NCBI GenBank assembly: GCA_045130235.1
Contig: JBGUPJ010000036.1
Span: forward strand, 62,001-126,000
Direction: 5' to 3'
DNA length: 64,000 bases
DNA from: UBA1756 sp045130235
GTDB taxonomy: Bacteria > Bacteroidota > Bacteroidia > Bacteroidales > WCHB1-69
Positions within the stretch are counted from its first letter, which is position 1. Each line of letters begins with the position of its first letter. The notes below the pieces were generated by a model, which saw only the letters and a program-made list of their open reading frames with translations, was not told the DNA's origin and made no database searches. Position numbers and translations under genes: made by a program. Positions 50,938 through 61,151 of this stretch are shown here, piece by piece.

Positions 50938-53425
50938 CCGTGAAGTTACCGAAGGTACGGGTAAGGAAGCCCTCGCCGACGAGGAAGGATGAGGTAAGAC
51001 CTTTCTTCACCACCACCTTCACATTCTCAGCCTCATTGTCACCCATGTTGAAGTTCTTCAGCGTCAGGATGGAGTTCTCAATAATCTGACCATCTTCTTC
51101 ATTGATAGCGGCGGCCTTAGCATCGAAATCTTCGATAGAGACGATGTGATCCTTGAGGAAACGCATAGCATCGGTATGGTTCATATAGACCGTGTCGCCC
51201 GGAACCATCTCAAAGTTGAAGGTCTTGTTGTTGGCGAAGCAGGCACCCTTCACCACACCCTTGGAGATGCTCACCGGGATGGACTTGTGACTGTACACAT
51301 TGATCTGACCAGCGTCGGCCACAGGAGCAATGGTATCGCCGCCCGGCACATAGTCGTCGCGGAGGATGTAGAGCTCGGTACGACGGTTGAGCTGGTGGGC
51401 CGCCTCCTGATAATCCTTCGGTGAGAGGCTATTGATGTAGTCTTCCGTCAACTTCGTACCTTTCTTGAAGGTATATTGCTTCTTGTTGTAGGTAATGGTA
51501 ATATCTTTCGTCAGCACGCGCGGCATGTACTCACCATAACCCTTCGGGCTGATACGGTTCTTGTCAATACCTTTCTCATTGATCAAATAGTTCACACAAG
51601 ATTCAGCACGGCGTTGCGAAAGATTCTCATTATGCTCATCGGAACCACGGGCATCGGTATGAGAACGGAGCTCAACCACGAGGGTGGGGTTCTGCATCAT
51701 AATATCATACACAAACATGAGGGAATCCTGATATTGCGGTTTAAGCGTGGCATCGTCGAAATCGTAAAGAATTTCAGGCAGCACGATAGGTTCGCGCGGC
51801 AGCGGGGTAAGTTTGAAATCCTGCTTGAGGTCGGTATTTTCGCTCAAACCCACAGTAGTCTGGCTGGCAGTATTGTTCTCAGCATAATAACCCGAGCGGG
51901 TGGTGACCATGCTGTAGGTGGTGTTGCCGAGAATCTTATCCTTATCAAATTTATAATAACCCTTGACATCGGTCTTGGTCTTGTAGGTCGTTCCGTCGGA
52001 GCCGACGATTTCAACCGTTGCGCCGTCGATGGGCTGGAGGTTGGAGGCGTCCTTCACGAAACCGGCGATGGTGTAAACCAGCGGACGGAGCAGGAAGTAG
52101 TAAATATCGTCGCCACCTTTGCCACCGGCACGGTTGGATGAGAAGTAACCTTTTTCAACGTAAGGAGATTTGGATTTCGGGTCGATGGCCGGAGCATCAT
52201 CGAACATGATACCGATTTCATCTGCCTCAGAGTTGATGGGCGAAAGGAGGTTTTCGGGAGTCTGATACTGACCGTTCACAAATTCGGAATAGTAGATGTC
52301 GAGACCGCCGAAGCCGTAATGACCGTCGGAGGAGAAATAGAGGAGGCTGTCGCCGCGGAGGGCGGGAAAGACCTCATTGCCGGCGGTATTCACCACGCTG
52401 CCCAAGTTCTTCACATCAGCGGCAGCGAAAGGTTTGCTTTTCTTGCTACGGGTAACTTTGTAAAGGTCATAGCCACCGTAACCGCCCGGCTTGTTGGAAG
52501 CGAAGAAGAGGGTCAGCTCGTCACCCGTCACAAAGGGATGCACATAGTTGAACGAGTCGATGCCCAAATCCACCTTTTCGGGTTCAGTCCAGTCTTTGCC
52601 CTTCTTGGTGGTGACATAGATATAGCAGCCTTTCACCTCTTTCTTGTCTTGCGGACAGTAGGTGTAGTACATGGCGGTAGCTTTCTGGTTGGGGCAGGCT
52701 TCACCCTCGTTCACGACGGTGTTGATCACCTGATTCTCATCGTAGGAGGCCACAGGAGACCAGTCGCCAGGCCATTCTGTGTTGCGGCTCTTGGGCAGTT
52801 CCGACACGTAGATGTCGGAGAAAGCCTGACCGGTCCACTGGTCGGTACCCTTGCCGTTGGAGCCGTCGCGGTTGGAGGTGAAGATGATTTGCGTTTTACG
52901 GTCGGGGTTACCCCAGCGCGGAGCCCACTCATCATAGCGGGTGTTGAGTTTCTTCATGGGATAGACCTCATAACGAGTGGGGGCCTCTTTCCATGCCTTG
53001 GCGCGGGCACACGACTCAATCATCACATCAGCGCGGGTATCTTCGGGGGCTCTCTTCTTGAACTCCTGATAATACTTCAAAGCGGCATCATAGTCGCCAT
53101 CGTTGATGCAGATATTGCCGAGATGATAAAGAATCAGCGGATTGTCCTTCTGATAATTCTTTTTATACAAACTCTCATACTGTTTCTTGGCATGTTTCAC
53201 ATCGCCCATGATACGATAACACTCTGCAATCTGGTAGGCGACACGCCGCGATTCGACTTTGTTCTTCTTAATTTTGCTCGTCACCTTCTTATATTCCTGC
53301 AAAGCCTTTTCATATTTGCAAGTTCTGAAAGCGTTGTCGGCATCTTTTACTACAGGAGCTTGAGCGCTGCAAATCCCTGTAAATAACACACTTAAAGAGA
53401 GAACAATAAGCTTTTTAATGTTCAT
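50900..53425 (-). CDS. PorE-like TPR / beta-propeller / OmpA envelope protein
   Basis: 841 residues from MNIKKLIVLSLSVLF at 53425; an earlier in-frame Met lies over the terminator. After the signal come TPR helices (residues 25-140: AFRTCKYEKALQEYKKV, GDYDAALKYYQEFKK), then PD40/WD40-like propeller blades (IIFTSNRDGSNGKG, LTLFFASNKPGGYGGYDLY, SLLYFSSDGHYGFGGLDIYY). A carboxypeptidase-like domain follows (YTIAGFVKDASNLQPIDGA) and then an OmpA peptidoglycan-binding domain (VELRSHTDARGSDEHN, ISPKGYGEY). This is the domain order of PorE in the type IX system. Paralogues with the same order exist, so identity is probable, not proven. Confidence 0.88.
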   Translation of the reverse strand: MNIKKLIVLSLSVLFTGICSAQAPVVKDADNAFRTCKYEKALQEYKKVTSKIKKNKVESRRVAYQIAECYRIMGDVKHAKKQYESLYKKNYQKDNPLILYHLGNICINDGDYDAALKYYQEFKKRAPEDTRADVMIESCARAKAWKEAPTRYEVYPMKKLNTRYDEWAPRWGNPDRKTQIIFTSNRDGSNGKGTDQWTGQAFSDIYVSELPKSRNTEWPGDWSPVASYDENQVINTVVNEGEACPNQKATAMYYTYCPQDKKEVKGCYIYVTTKKGKDWTEPEKVDLGIDSFNYVHPFVTGDELTLFFASNKPGGYGGYDLYKVTRSKKSKPFAAADVKNLGSVVNTAGNEVFPALRGDSLLYFSSDGHYGFGGLDIYYSEFVNGQYQTPENLLSPINSEADEIGIMFDDAPAIDPKSKSPYVEKGYFSSNRAGGKGGDDIYYFLLRPLVYTIAGFVKDASNLQPIDGATVEIVGSDGTTYKTKTDVKGYYKFDKDKILGNTTYSMVTTRSGYYAENNTASQTTVGLSENTDLKQDFKLTPLPREPIVLPEILYDFDDATLKPQYQDSLMFVYDIMMQNPTLVVELRSHTDARGSDEHNENLSQRRAESCVNYLINEKGIDKNRISPKGYGEYMPRVLTKDITITYNKKQYTFKKGTKLTEDYINSLSPKDYQEAAHQLNRRTELYILRDDYVPGGDTIAPVADAGQINVYSHKSIPVSISKGVVKGACFANNKTFNFEMVPGDTVYMNHTDAMRFLKDHIVSIEDFDAKAAAINEEDGQIIENSILTLKNFNMGDNEAENVKVVVKKGLTSSFLVGEGFLTRTFGNFTVDKAKKVIIFEN

Positions 53426-53450
53426 AGTAAAAAATTTTTCCCATAAAAAA

Positions 53451-53497
53451 ATTAGGTTGCTAAAATAGAAAAAATTTTCCAATTATAGCAACCTAAT
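53451..53497 (-). terminator. Rho-independent terminator after secDF
   Basis: ATTAGGTTGCTA pairs perfectly with TAGCAACCTAAT over a 23-base AT-rich loop. On the minus strand it is followed by a run of seven T, directly downstream of secDF and upstream of the PorE-like gene. Confidence 0.8.
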
Positions 53498-53518
53498 CTA
53501 AAAAATATTTTAGAAGGA

Positions 53519-56500
53519 TTATTTGCTCAGTTGAATTCTGGCGACGTTAGCTTTTTTCTTAGAGCGTGAGAGCAAACCGTGGGCGATAGCCGGAGCGATG
53601 AAGATACCGGAATAAGTACCGCAGATGATACCCATCAGCATGGCGAAGACGAAGCCTTGGATATTTTCGCCACCGAAGAAGCCCATGATGAAGATGACCA
53701 GCAACACCATGATGGTAGTACCGCAAGTGTTGACGTTACGGCCGAGAGTGCTGTTGACCGCATTATTGAAGTTAGCGGTATAGCCGGCTTTCGGGGTAAG
53801 GGTCAGGTTCTCACGTACACGGTCGTAGATAATCACCACGTTGTTAATGGAGTAACCGATAACGGTGAGGATAGCGGCGATGAACTGCTGATCGACCTCG
53901 AGCGGCAACACGTATCTGAAGAGGGAGAACATACCGATGGTAATCAAGGTATCGTGGCAGAGCACGAGAATACTACCGACACCGAACTGCCAGTTCCGGA
54001 AGCGAATGGCGATATATATGAAGATGAGGATGAGAGAGATGAGGACAGAAAGGATAGCCTTCCAGATCAACTCATGAGCCATAGCGGCCTGCACACGAGA
54101 GGTGCTCAGAATACCGTAGTCATCTTCTTGAATTTCCAAAAATCTATCTTTGGTGATTTTGGTTTCATCCTTATAAAGTCCGCCCAATGCCTTGTAGAGT
54201 TTGTTCTGACACTCAACCTCTATTTCAGCGCGGGGATCGTCCACCTGGTAGTTGACCAAGACGCGGAGACGGTCATCGGAACCGAAGGTCTTGACCTGCG
54301 GGGAGCCCTGGAACTCGGCGGTAACGGCCTCTGAAGCCTGGTGAACCTCATCATTGCTGAGCGGATGGTCGAACTGAACGATATAAGTACGACCGCCCTT
54401 GAAGTCGATACCCACCTGCATGCCGATAGTCAAAAAAGATACGATGACGATCACAATCAAACTGCCAGAGATAATATAGGCAATTTTCTTGGTACCGAGG
54501 AAATCGAAATGAGTGCCGGTGAAGGCGTTGAGGGTCTTGCTATTGCCAAATCTCGGAGTTCTGCCCTTAGCGAGAGAGTGTTCGAAGATCATACGGGAGA
54601 TGAAGATAGCGGTGAAGAGGGAGGAGAGGATACCGATGATGAGGGTGATGGCGAAACCCTTGACAGGACCGGAGCCGACCAGATAAAGAACGAAACCGGT
54701 GATGAGGGTGGTGACGTTACCGTCGATAATGGCGGAGTAGGCATTCTTGTAACCGTCGGCAACGGCGAGGCGCATACCCTTACCGCTGCGCACCTCCTCA
54801 CGGATACGCTCATAAATCAGCACGTTGGCATCGACTGCCATACCGAGGGTGAGCACGATACCGGCCATACCCGGCAGGGTAAGTGCTGAACCGAAGGAAG
54901 CCAGCACACCGACCATGAAGAACACGTTGGTGAGCAGGGCGACATCGGCCACCAAACCGGCGCGATCATAATAACAGAACATGTATAAGAGCACGAGGAC
55001 GAAGGCCAGTGCGAAGGAGAGAAGACCCGACTTGATGGATCTTTCACCCAGTGAGGGTCCGACCACGTCGGAAGCGATGACGTCGAGGTGGACATCCAAA
55101 CCGCCGGAGTTGAGCACGATAGCCAGCTCCTTAGCTTCCTGAACGTCGAAGTTACCGCTGATCTGGGAACGACCGTTGGCGATGACATCATTGATGCTGG
55201 GGTAGGAGTAAACCACCTCATCCAACACGATAGCGATGCACTCGCCCTTGTTGTCGGTGGTGATGCTCTTCCATTCATCGGCAGCCTGGCTTTCCATGGT
55301 CATGTTCACGATGACGCGCTGATACTCGTCGAGGTTCTGCTCGGCATGCTGGATGATACGGTCGCCGCCGATAGTTTTGCTGCTCAACACAGGACCCTCA
55401 ACATTGTCGCCAACCTTAGCGATGACAAGCGGAATAAGGGAAACCTGCTTGGTGTTTTTGTCAACTTTGGTCCAATAATATTGATAGCCACCCTGGTTGT
55501 TCTGTGCAAGTTCTTTTTGAATCTTGGGGAGGTAGCGGTTGATTTTCGTAAGGCTGGTATCAGCGAGGGTCATGTTCACCACAGCATGGTCGCGGGGGTG
55601 GGTAGAGCATTTTTTCAGGATGGCGTTGAAGGCTTGCTTCTCATTTTCATCTTCGGCAGAAGCAGCGAGTCTCTCAACGGCATTACGGAATGCGGTCGGA
55701 TGGTTTTCTGAGAGGGGAACGACCTTCCAGAATTCGAGCTGTGCGGTACTCTGGAGGAGGTTTTCAACACGCTCTTTGTCTTTCACACCGGGGAGCTCCA
55801 CGACGATACGGCCGGAGGCATCCTTCTGGATGGTGGGCTGGGTAACACCGTAGCGGTCCACACGCTTGCTGAGGATTTTGAGGGTGGACTCCACCGTTTC
55901 GTTACGAAGTTCGCGGAAACGCTCGATGATCTGCTCGTTCGTAGCGTTGGGCATACCAAGTCCATCCTTGCCACCGAAGAATTTGGAGAGACGCTGGCCT
56001 TTTGCCAAATCTTGGTAAATATCCAAGAAGTCTTCTCCGGTAGCGCCCTTATTATATTTGGCAACAGCCTGGTCGAAAATCTTATGGAAATCAGAATTTT
56101 CGTCTTCGCTATACATCTGGTCGCACTTCTGAATCACGAGCTCGGGAGAGGAGACCACGAGGGTGATGCTCATACCGCCCTGGAGGTCAAGACCGAGGTT
56201 GATCTCTTTCTCTTTGCAACTGCTATAGGTGAGGCCAAACCAGACGGATGAGTCTTTCATACCGTCGAGGTACTCGCGTTCAAGAGCGGTTTGCACATCG
56301 TTCTTGATACGGGAGAGGGCAAGCTCATTCGGTTCTTCCCCCTTGTCGGCCTTATATGCATCTATCTGGGTTTTGAGTGCCTTCTCGTAGGCGTCGCCAG
56401 AGGTGGCATATTCTTTGGCATCCTTTTCAATACCCTTCGTCACCACGGTAAAGGAGAGGCAGTAAAGACATGCGAGTGAGATAAGAATCGTAAAAAATAA

Positions 56501-56521
56501 AACTAAACCTTTGTTTCGCAT
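53519..56521 (-). CDS. secDF: Protein translocase SecDF (fused)
   Basis: 1000 residues. The SecD half has its signature GLDLQGGMSITLVV near residue 110, a periplasmic P1 domain and six membrane segments (ending near 650). The SecF half starts near 680 with GIDFKGGRTYIVQF and has its own six segments. The fusion is usual in Bacteroidota. It uses the proton motive force to help pull preproteins through SecYEG. A promoter at 56583-56590 and a terminator right after it make it a single-gene unit. Confidence 0.97.
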   Translation of the reverse strand: MRNKGLVLFFTILISLACLYCLSFTVVTKGIEKDAKEYATSGDAYEKALKTQIDAYKADKGEEPNELALSRIKNDVQTALEREYLDGMKDSSVWFGLTYSSCKEKEINLGLDLQGGMSITLVVSSPELVIQKCDQMYSEDENSDFHKIFDQAVAKYNKGATGEDFLDIYQDLAKGQRLSKFFGGKDGLGMPNATNEQIIERFRELRNETVESTLKILSKRVDRYGVTQPTIQKDASGRIVVELPGVKDKERVENLLQSTAQLEFWKVVPLSENHPTAFRNAVERLAASAEDENEKQAFNAILKKCSTHPRDHAVVNMTLADTSLTKINRYLPKIQKELAQNNQGGYQYYWTKVDKNTKQVSLIPLVIAKVGDNVEGPVLSSKTIGGDRIIQHAEQNLDEYQRVIVNMTMESQAADEWKSITTDNKGECIAIVLDEVVYSYPSINDVIANGRSQISGNFDVQEAKELAIVLNSGGLDVHLDVIASDVVGPSLGERSIKSGLLSFALAFVLVLLYMFCYYDRAGLVADVALLTNVFFMVGVLASFGSALTLPGMAGIVLTLGMAVDANVLIYERIREEVRSGKGMRLAVADGYKNAYSAIIDGNVTTLITGFVLYLVGSGPVKGFAITLIIGILSSLFTAIFISRMIFEHSLAKGRTPRFGNSKTLNAFTGTHFDFLGTKKIAYIISGSLIVIVIVSFLTIGMQVGIDFKGGRTYIVQFDHPLSNDEVHQASEAVTAEFQGSPQVKTFGSDDRLRVLVNYQVDDPRAEIEVECQNKLYKALGGLYKDETKITKDRFLEIQEDDYGILSTSRVQAAMAHELIWKAILSVLISLILIFIYIAIRFRNWQFGVGSILVLCHDTLITIGMFSLFRYVLPLEVDQQFIAAILTVIGYSINNVVIIYDRVRENLTLTPKAGYTANFNNAVNSTLGRNVNTCGTTIMVLLVIFIMGFFGGENIQGFVFAMLMGIICGTYSGIFIAPAIAHGLLSRSKKKANVARIQLSK

Positions 56522-56582
56522 AAAGCTTATCTATTTGATTTTTAACTATTTATAATATTTTTTCAGATAATTTTTGAGTTTG

Positions 56583-56590
56583 CAAATATA
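56583..56590 (-). promoter_or_regulatory. -7 promoter element of secDF
   Basis: TATATTTG on the minus strand fits TAnnTTTG, about 61 bases before the secDF ATG. Confidence 0.6.
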
Positions 56591-56694
56591 CAAAAAATTT
56601 AAATCGTGCAACAACCTCAAAATCTTTATTTTTTATCAAAAATCAGTGGTGATTATTTTTGTATGAAATAGTATTGTAATCCGACAAAAAATCG

Positions 56695-56702
56695 TACTTT
56701 TG
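56695..56702 (+). promoter_or_regulatory. -7 promoter element of the MFS gene
   Basis: TACTTTTG with TTG 18-20 bases upstream fits the full Bacteroidota promoter; the ATG is at 56750. Confidence 0.65.
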
Positions 56703-56749
56703 CCCGCCAAATTTTGACAATTTATTTATTAACAAAATCTATATTTATT

Positions 56750-58711
56750 ATGAGTGAAAAACTTGCAACATTAAGAGACAAGGCGGGCGTACGCTGGACA
56801 GCCTTGCTGCTGCTGGCGTTGGCCATGTTCTGCAGCTATGTTTTCATGGACATTTTGTCACCGATTAAGGACCTCATGCAGGAGACCCGCGGATGGGACA
56901 GCGGTGCATTTGGCAGAATGCAGGGTGCCGAGGTGTTCCTCAACGTCTATGTCTTCTTCCTCATTTTTGCTGGTATCATTTTGGACAAGATGGGAGTGCG
57001 CTTCACGGCAGTGCTTTCTGGTGCTGTGATGCTCGTGGGTGGTATCATCAAGTTCTATGCCTGTACGGAAGGCTTTGATAACACCGGTCTGGGCCAGTGG
57101 TTCGGCAACCATTTCAACTGGCATCTCACCATTCCGATTCTCAAAGATATTCCACCGTTTGCTGAAGGCATGCCTGGGTCAGCGAAATTTGCGGCCATTG
57201 GTTTTATGATTTTCGGTTGCGGTTGTGAGATGGCCGGTATCACCGTGAGCCGTGGTATCGTGAAATGGTTCAAAGGTCGCGAGACGGCTTTGGCCATGGG
57301 TTCTGAGATGGCCCTCGCCCGTCTGGGTGTCGCCACCTGTATGATTTTCTCCCCCTTCTTCGCCAAACTCGGTGGCGGGGTTCATGTTGAGAATTCCGTC
57401 AAGTTCGGCGTGGTACTGCTCTGCATCGCCCTTATGATGTTCATCGTCTATTTCTTCATGGATAAGAAATTGGATGCCCAGACTGGTGAGGCCGAAGAGA
57501 AGGACGATCCCTTCAAGATCAGCGACTTGGGCAAGATTTTCTCCAGCCTCGGATTCTGGTTGGTTGCTCTACTCTGCGTGCTTTATTATAGCGCCATCTT
57601 CCCGTTCCAGAAATATGCTGTCAACATGCTGCAATGCAACCTCACCCTTGAGGAGCCCCGCATTCTGAATGGCGAAGCCAAATTCGACGATTTCGGACAG
57701 CCCATCGTCCTGAATGATACAACTATCAGCATGGAGGAAGCTGTTGCCACCCAAAACACGGCCGCTGCCGACACGGTGCTCAAGGTCGCTTATGGTGATT
57801 CTATCCGCACGATCAACATGCCCCACCTCAGCGCTGAAAATAACATTGTGAAGTATGAAATGCTTAGCGGCAACAGAATGACCTTCATCAACGGCAAAGA
57901 TACGATTTTGGATACGCTGCCCGGAACGGCCCTTGCAGCCGGGGATGAGATTTCGTTTGTTCACGGCGAACAGACCGTTAAAGCCACAGTTGAGAACAAC
58001 TTCTGGGCCAACCAGCTGGTAACTGTGATACAATATATTATCATGTTGCTCGTCGCCATCTGTGCCTTCACCAGCAACTTTATCAAAAACAACAAGGGCC
58101 TGAAGTACGGCTTGATGGCCTTAGCATGTGTGGCTTTGGTAGTTTTCTGCTACATGGGTTATATGCGCGGCACCGCAGAGACCATCTTCGCAGTGTTCCC
58201 GCTATTGGCAGTGGCCATCACCCCCATTTTGGGCAACTATGTGGACCACAAGGGTAAGGCCGCCACTATGCTGATGCTAGGTTCCATCCTGTTGGTGGCC
58301 TGCCACCTCACCTTCGCTTTCATCCTCCCGGGATTCAAGGGCAATGCTATCGGAGGCACCATCGTGGCATACGTCACCATCCTTGTCCTTGGCGCTTCAT
58401 TCTCCTTGGTACCCGCAGCTCTTTGGCCGAGCGTGCCGAAGCTGGTGGATGAAAAGATCATCGGTTCCGCCTACGCCGCCATTTTCTGGATTCAGAACAT
58501 CGGTCTCGGCTTGTTCCCGGCTCTGATCGGTTCTGTGCTTACCAGCACCAATGCCAAAGGCACCGCTGCCCACGACCTCGACTACACTTGGGCTCTCGTG
58601 ATGCTGGCCGCCCTCGGTATCGCCGCTCTCCTTATCTCCATCTACCTCAAGGCTGTGGATAAGAAGAAAGGCTATGGTCTGGAAGAACCCAATATCAAGA
58701 AAGCTGAATAA
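56750..58711 (+). CDS. MFS transporter with a large extracytoplasmic insertion
   Basis: 653 residues from MSEKLATLRDKAG; a start 36 bases earlier lies over the leader. It has 12 or so membrane segments (first at 17-37). Between the two six-helix halves lies an insertion of about 130 hydrophilic residues (from TLEEPRILNGEAKFDDFG to TVKATVENNFWANQ) with strand-rich spacing, which should face the periplasm. The second half resumes at VIQYIIMLLVAICAFTSN. Substrate unknown; the family resembles MFSD1-like carriers. It ends at a clear terminator (58735). Confidence 0.9.
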   Translation: MSEKLATLRDKAGVRWTALLLLALAMFCSYVFMDILSPIKDLMQETRGWDSGAFGRMQGAEVFLNVYVFFLIFAGIILDKMGVRFTAVLSGAVMLVGGIIKFYACTEGFDNTGLGQWFGNHFNWHLTIPILKDIPPFAEGMPGSAKFAAIGFMIFGCGCEMAGITVSRGIVKWFKGRETALAMGSEMALARLGVATCMIFSPFFAKLGGGVHVENSVKFGVVLLCIALMMFIVYFFMDKKLDAQTGEAEEKDDPFKISDLGKIFSSLGFWLVALLCVLYYSAIFPFQKYAVNMLQCNLTLEEPRILNGEAKFDDFGQPIVLNDTTISMEEAVATQNTAAADTVLKVAYGDSIRTINMPHLSAENNIVKYEMLSGNRMTFINGKDTILDTLPGTALAAGDEISFVHGEQTVKATVENNFWANQLVTVIQYIIMLLVAICAFTSNFIKNNKGLKYGLMALACVALVVFCYMGYMRGTAETIFAVFPLLAVAITPILGNYVDHKGKAATMLMLGSILLVACHLTFAFILPGFKGNAIGGTIVAYVTILVLGASFSLVPAALWPSVPKLVDEKIIGSAYAAIFWIQNIGLGLFPALIGSVLTSTNAKGTAAHDLDYTWALVMLAALGIAALLISIYLKAVDKKKGYGLEEPNIKKAE

Positions 58712-58734
58712 CTGAAAACAGTTTAATGATATTC

Positions 58735-58797
58735 AAGAAGTTAAGGGGCGAAGAAGTTGGTTCGTAGGCTGCTTCCTCCTTAACTTCTTCTTTTATC
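58735..58797 (+). terminator. Terminator after the MFS gene
   Basis: AAGAAGTTAAGG pairs perfectly with CCTTAACTTCTT around a 31-base loop, followed by a T-rich stretch; the next gene starts at 58801. Confidence 0.75.
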
Positions 58798-58800
58798 TCT

Positions 58801-60033
58801 ATGTCTGAAAACCTTTCCATTTACACTTTAGCCAACGGCATCCGCGTCATCCACGAGGAGGTGGCCTCGCCCATCTCGCACCTCGGCGTCATCATCAACG
58901 CCGGCACCCGCGACGAGGCCGACAACCTGAACGGCATCGCCCACTTTGTGGAGCATACCCTCTTCAAGGGCACCACGCACCGCAACAGCTACCAGCTCAC
59001 CAAGCGCATCGAAAATGCCGGCGGCGAACTCAACGCCAGCACCGCCAAAGAGGAGACCTGCTTTCACGCCTCCTTCCTGTCGGCAGAGTACCGCCACGCC
59101 TTCGAAATCCTCGCCGACATCCTCTTCCACTCCACCTTTCCTGAAAAAGAAATCATCAAAGAGAAAGATGTGGTGCTGGAAGAGATCAACTATTACAAGG
59201 ACACACCCGCCGAACTCATCTTCGACGAGATTGAAGAGATGGCATTCGCTGGGCACCCCCTTGGACGCAACATCCTCGGCAGCAAGCAGTCGCTCAAACG
59301 CATCGGACGGCAGGACATTCTCAACTTTGTAAAAAGTAGGTACACCGCCGACCATATCGTGGTGGCCTCGGTGGGGAATCTTTCGCATTCCTCCTTTTTA
59401 AAACATTGTAACCAATATTTCAACCAGCCCATCGCCTCACAGTGCGCCAACAGCCGCTCGCCATTCAGCCACTACTCCCCTACCCACCTGGTGAAGCACA
59501 AGAACACCACACAGTCACATGTGATGCTGTGCAACACCGCCTTCTCGTTCCAGGAGGAGGGCCGACTGCCCCTGACGCTGCTCACCAACCTGCTGGGCGG
59601 ACAAGCCAGCAGCGCCCGCCTCAACGTGAGCATCCGCGAGCGACGGGGCCTCGCCTATACGGTGGAGGCCAACTACTCGCCTTTTACCGACAGCGGTCTT
59701 TTCACCGTATATATCGGCTGCGACAAAGAGGAGGTGGAAAGATGTATCGACTTGACTTATAAAGAATTGCAAAAACTCTGCACCCAGAAATTGGGCACCA
59801 TACAGTTGCACACCGCACAGAAGCAGTTCATCGGACAGCTGGCCATCACCAACGAGGCCAAACTCAACGAGATGCTCTCCATCGGGCGTAGTGCGCTGTT
59901 TTTCAACGAGGTGGAGACCACAGAAAGTTCGTTCCAGAAGGTGGAGGCCATCACCGCCGATGAGATTTTAGAGGCCGCCAACCGCATCTTCATCCCCGAC
60001 CAATTTTCATCATTGATATATAGCGGAAAATAA
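58801..60033 (+). CDS. M16 family zinc peptidase
   Basis: 410 residues. The inverted zinc motif is HFVEH (in GIAHFVEHTLFKGT) near residue 49, with the third ligand Glu expected in the VVLEEINYY region. The second M16 domain holds the RGLAYTVEANYS element near residue 280, which forms the closed clam-shell. Bacterial members degrade short peptides in the cytosol or envelope. No signal peptide is visible, so it is probably cytosolic. It is followed at 12 bases by a TPR lipoprotein gene. Confidence 0.93.
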   Translation: MSENLSIYTLANGIRVIHEEVASPISHLGVIINAGTRDEADNLNGIAHFVEHTLFKGTTHRNSYQLTKRIENAGGELNASTAKEETCFHASFLSAEYRHAFEILADILFHSTFPEKEIIKEKDVVLEEINYYKDTPAELIFDEIEEMAFAGHPLGRNILGSKQSLKRIGRQDILNFVKSRYTADHIVVASVGNLSHSSFLKHCNQYFNQPIASQCANSRSPFSHYSPTHLVKHKNTTQSHVMLCNTAFSFQEEGRLPLTLLTNLLGGQASSARLNVSIRERRGLAYTVEANYSPFTDSGLFTVYIGCDKEEVERCIDLTYKELQKLCTQKLGTIQLHTAQKQFIGQLAITNEAKLNEMLSIGRSALFFNEVETTESSFQKVEAITADEILEAANRIFIPDQFSSLIYSGK

Positions 60034-60045
60034 ATTATATAATAT

Positions 60046-61128
60046 ATGAAAAGAATCACCCTACTGATAACCTGTGTGTTGTGCATGGCGCTGATAGGCG
60101 GCGCGTGCAAAAAGAAACAACCCACTGAGAAGCCCGCCTCCATGACCGAGCAACAGAAAAAAGAGGCCGTTGCCACCTTCATCAAAGAGGCCGAAAAGAG
60201 TGTCCGCGACGGCAAGGCCGATTTCCTCAACAACGCCGTTGACACGGTCGCGCTGAAAGCGGCGGCGGAGAAGAAAGGCTCCGCACTTGACATTGGGGCT
60301 GGAATGGATATTTTCTATGGCAACTGTGCCTTCGGTGACTATCTGTGCGACATTGAGGAGAGCGGCGGCAGCTTCCGCTTCGACACCCTCTATGTGAAAA
60401 ACGGCCAGCACCACGTTGTGCTGCGCACCTACGATGACAATGGCAATTTCCAGTTTGAAGATTTGCTGATAGGATTCAAAAAGGGAAAAGCGGTCATCCA
60501 AGACGCCTTCCTCTACTCCATCACCTCCAACCTGTCCGACAAAATCGCTTCAGAAAGCACGCTCAATGTCTTCATGACCATCGACAATCCTACGGCGGAT
60601 GCCCGCAACATGATTATGGCCACGGCACTTTGCGCCAACGGCGAATATGGTCAGATGTGGAAACTGCTCAACGAGCAGAAAGCTAACCTGCAGCAGTTCA
60701 CCAGTTTCTACAAGTTCTACACCATCGGGTTGCACGAATGCTCGACCAACTTCGCCGGCGACCTCGAAGTCCTTGGTGCCGACATGCGGTTCAACCTCTA
60801 CCATCAGCTGTGCCATGCCATCCGTACCGGCAATGCGGAGGCCGCCATGCAGCATATCTCGCAGCTCATCGACTACACTGGCGACGATCCCATCTACTGG
60901 GTGCTTTACGCCAAGGCGCTGACCAACGCCAAGCAGTATCAAGAAGCCCTTGCCGCCTACAACACCGCCAAGCAGGGCATGGATTACATCTGGGACATCT
61001 GGACCGGCGAACTGGTTTGTTACAAACAGTTGCACAACACCGAAAGCTTCAACAACTGTCTGCAAGCCGGCAAAATCCTGTACGGCTTGAGCGACGATGA
61101 AATCGCCGACATGGGACGCAATTTCTAA
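60046..61128 (+). CDS. TPR-containing putative lipoprotein
   Basis: 360 residues. The signal MKRITLLITCVLCMALIGGAC ends in a cysteine that could be lipidated (lipobox is weak, GGAC). The body has an alpha/beta part (GAGMDIFYGNCAFGDYL) and a C-terminal TPR-like region (DDPIYWVLYAKALTNAKQYQEALAAYNTAKQG). No enzymatic motif seen. It lies between the M16 peptidase and the AmgK/RapZ fusion on one strand with short gaps, so an operon is likely. Confidence 0.75.
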   Translation: MKRITLLITCVLCMALIGGACKKKQPTEKPASMTEQQKKEAVATFIKEAEKSVRDGKADFLNNAVDTVALKAAAEKKGSALDIGAGMDIFYGNCAFGDYLCDIEESGGSFRFDTLYVKNGQHHVVLRTYDDNGNFQFEDLLIGFKKGKAVIQDAFLYSITSNLSDKIASESTLNVFMTIDNPTADARNMIMATALCANGEYGQMWKLLNEQKANLQQFTSFYKFYTIGLHECSTNFAGDLEVLGADMRFNLYHQLCHAIRTGNAEAAMQHISQLIDYTGDDPIYWVLYAKALTNAKQYQEALAAYNTAKQGMDYIWDIWTGELVCYKQLHNTESFNNCLQAGKILYGLSDDEIADMGRNF

Positions 61129-61151
61129 CCTTTCATCTAAAAACACCCACC

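Noticed and set aside
52319..53386. Long plus-strand frame opposite the PorE-like gene
   Set aside because: Antisense shadow; the minus-strand protein has clear domains.
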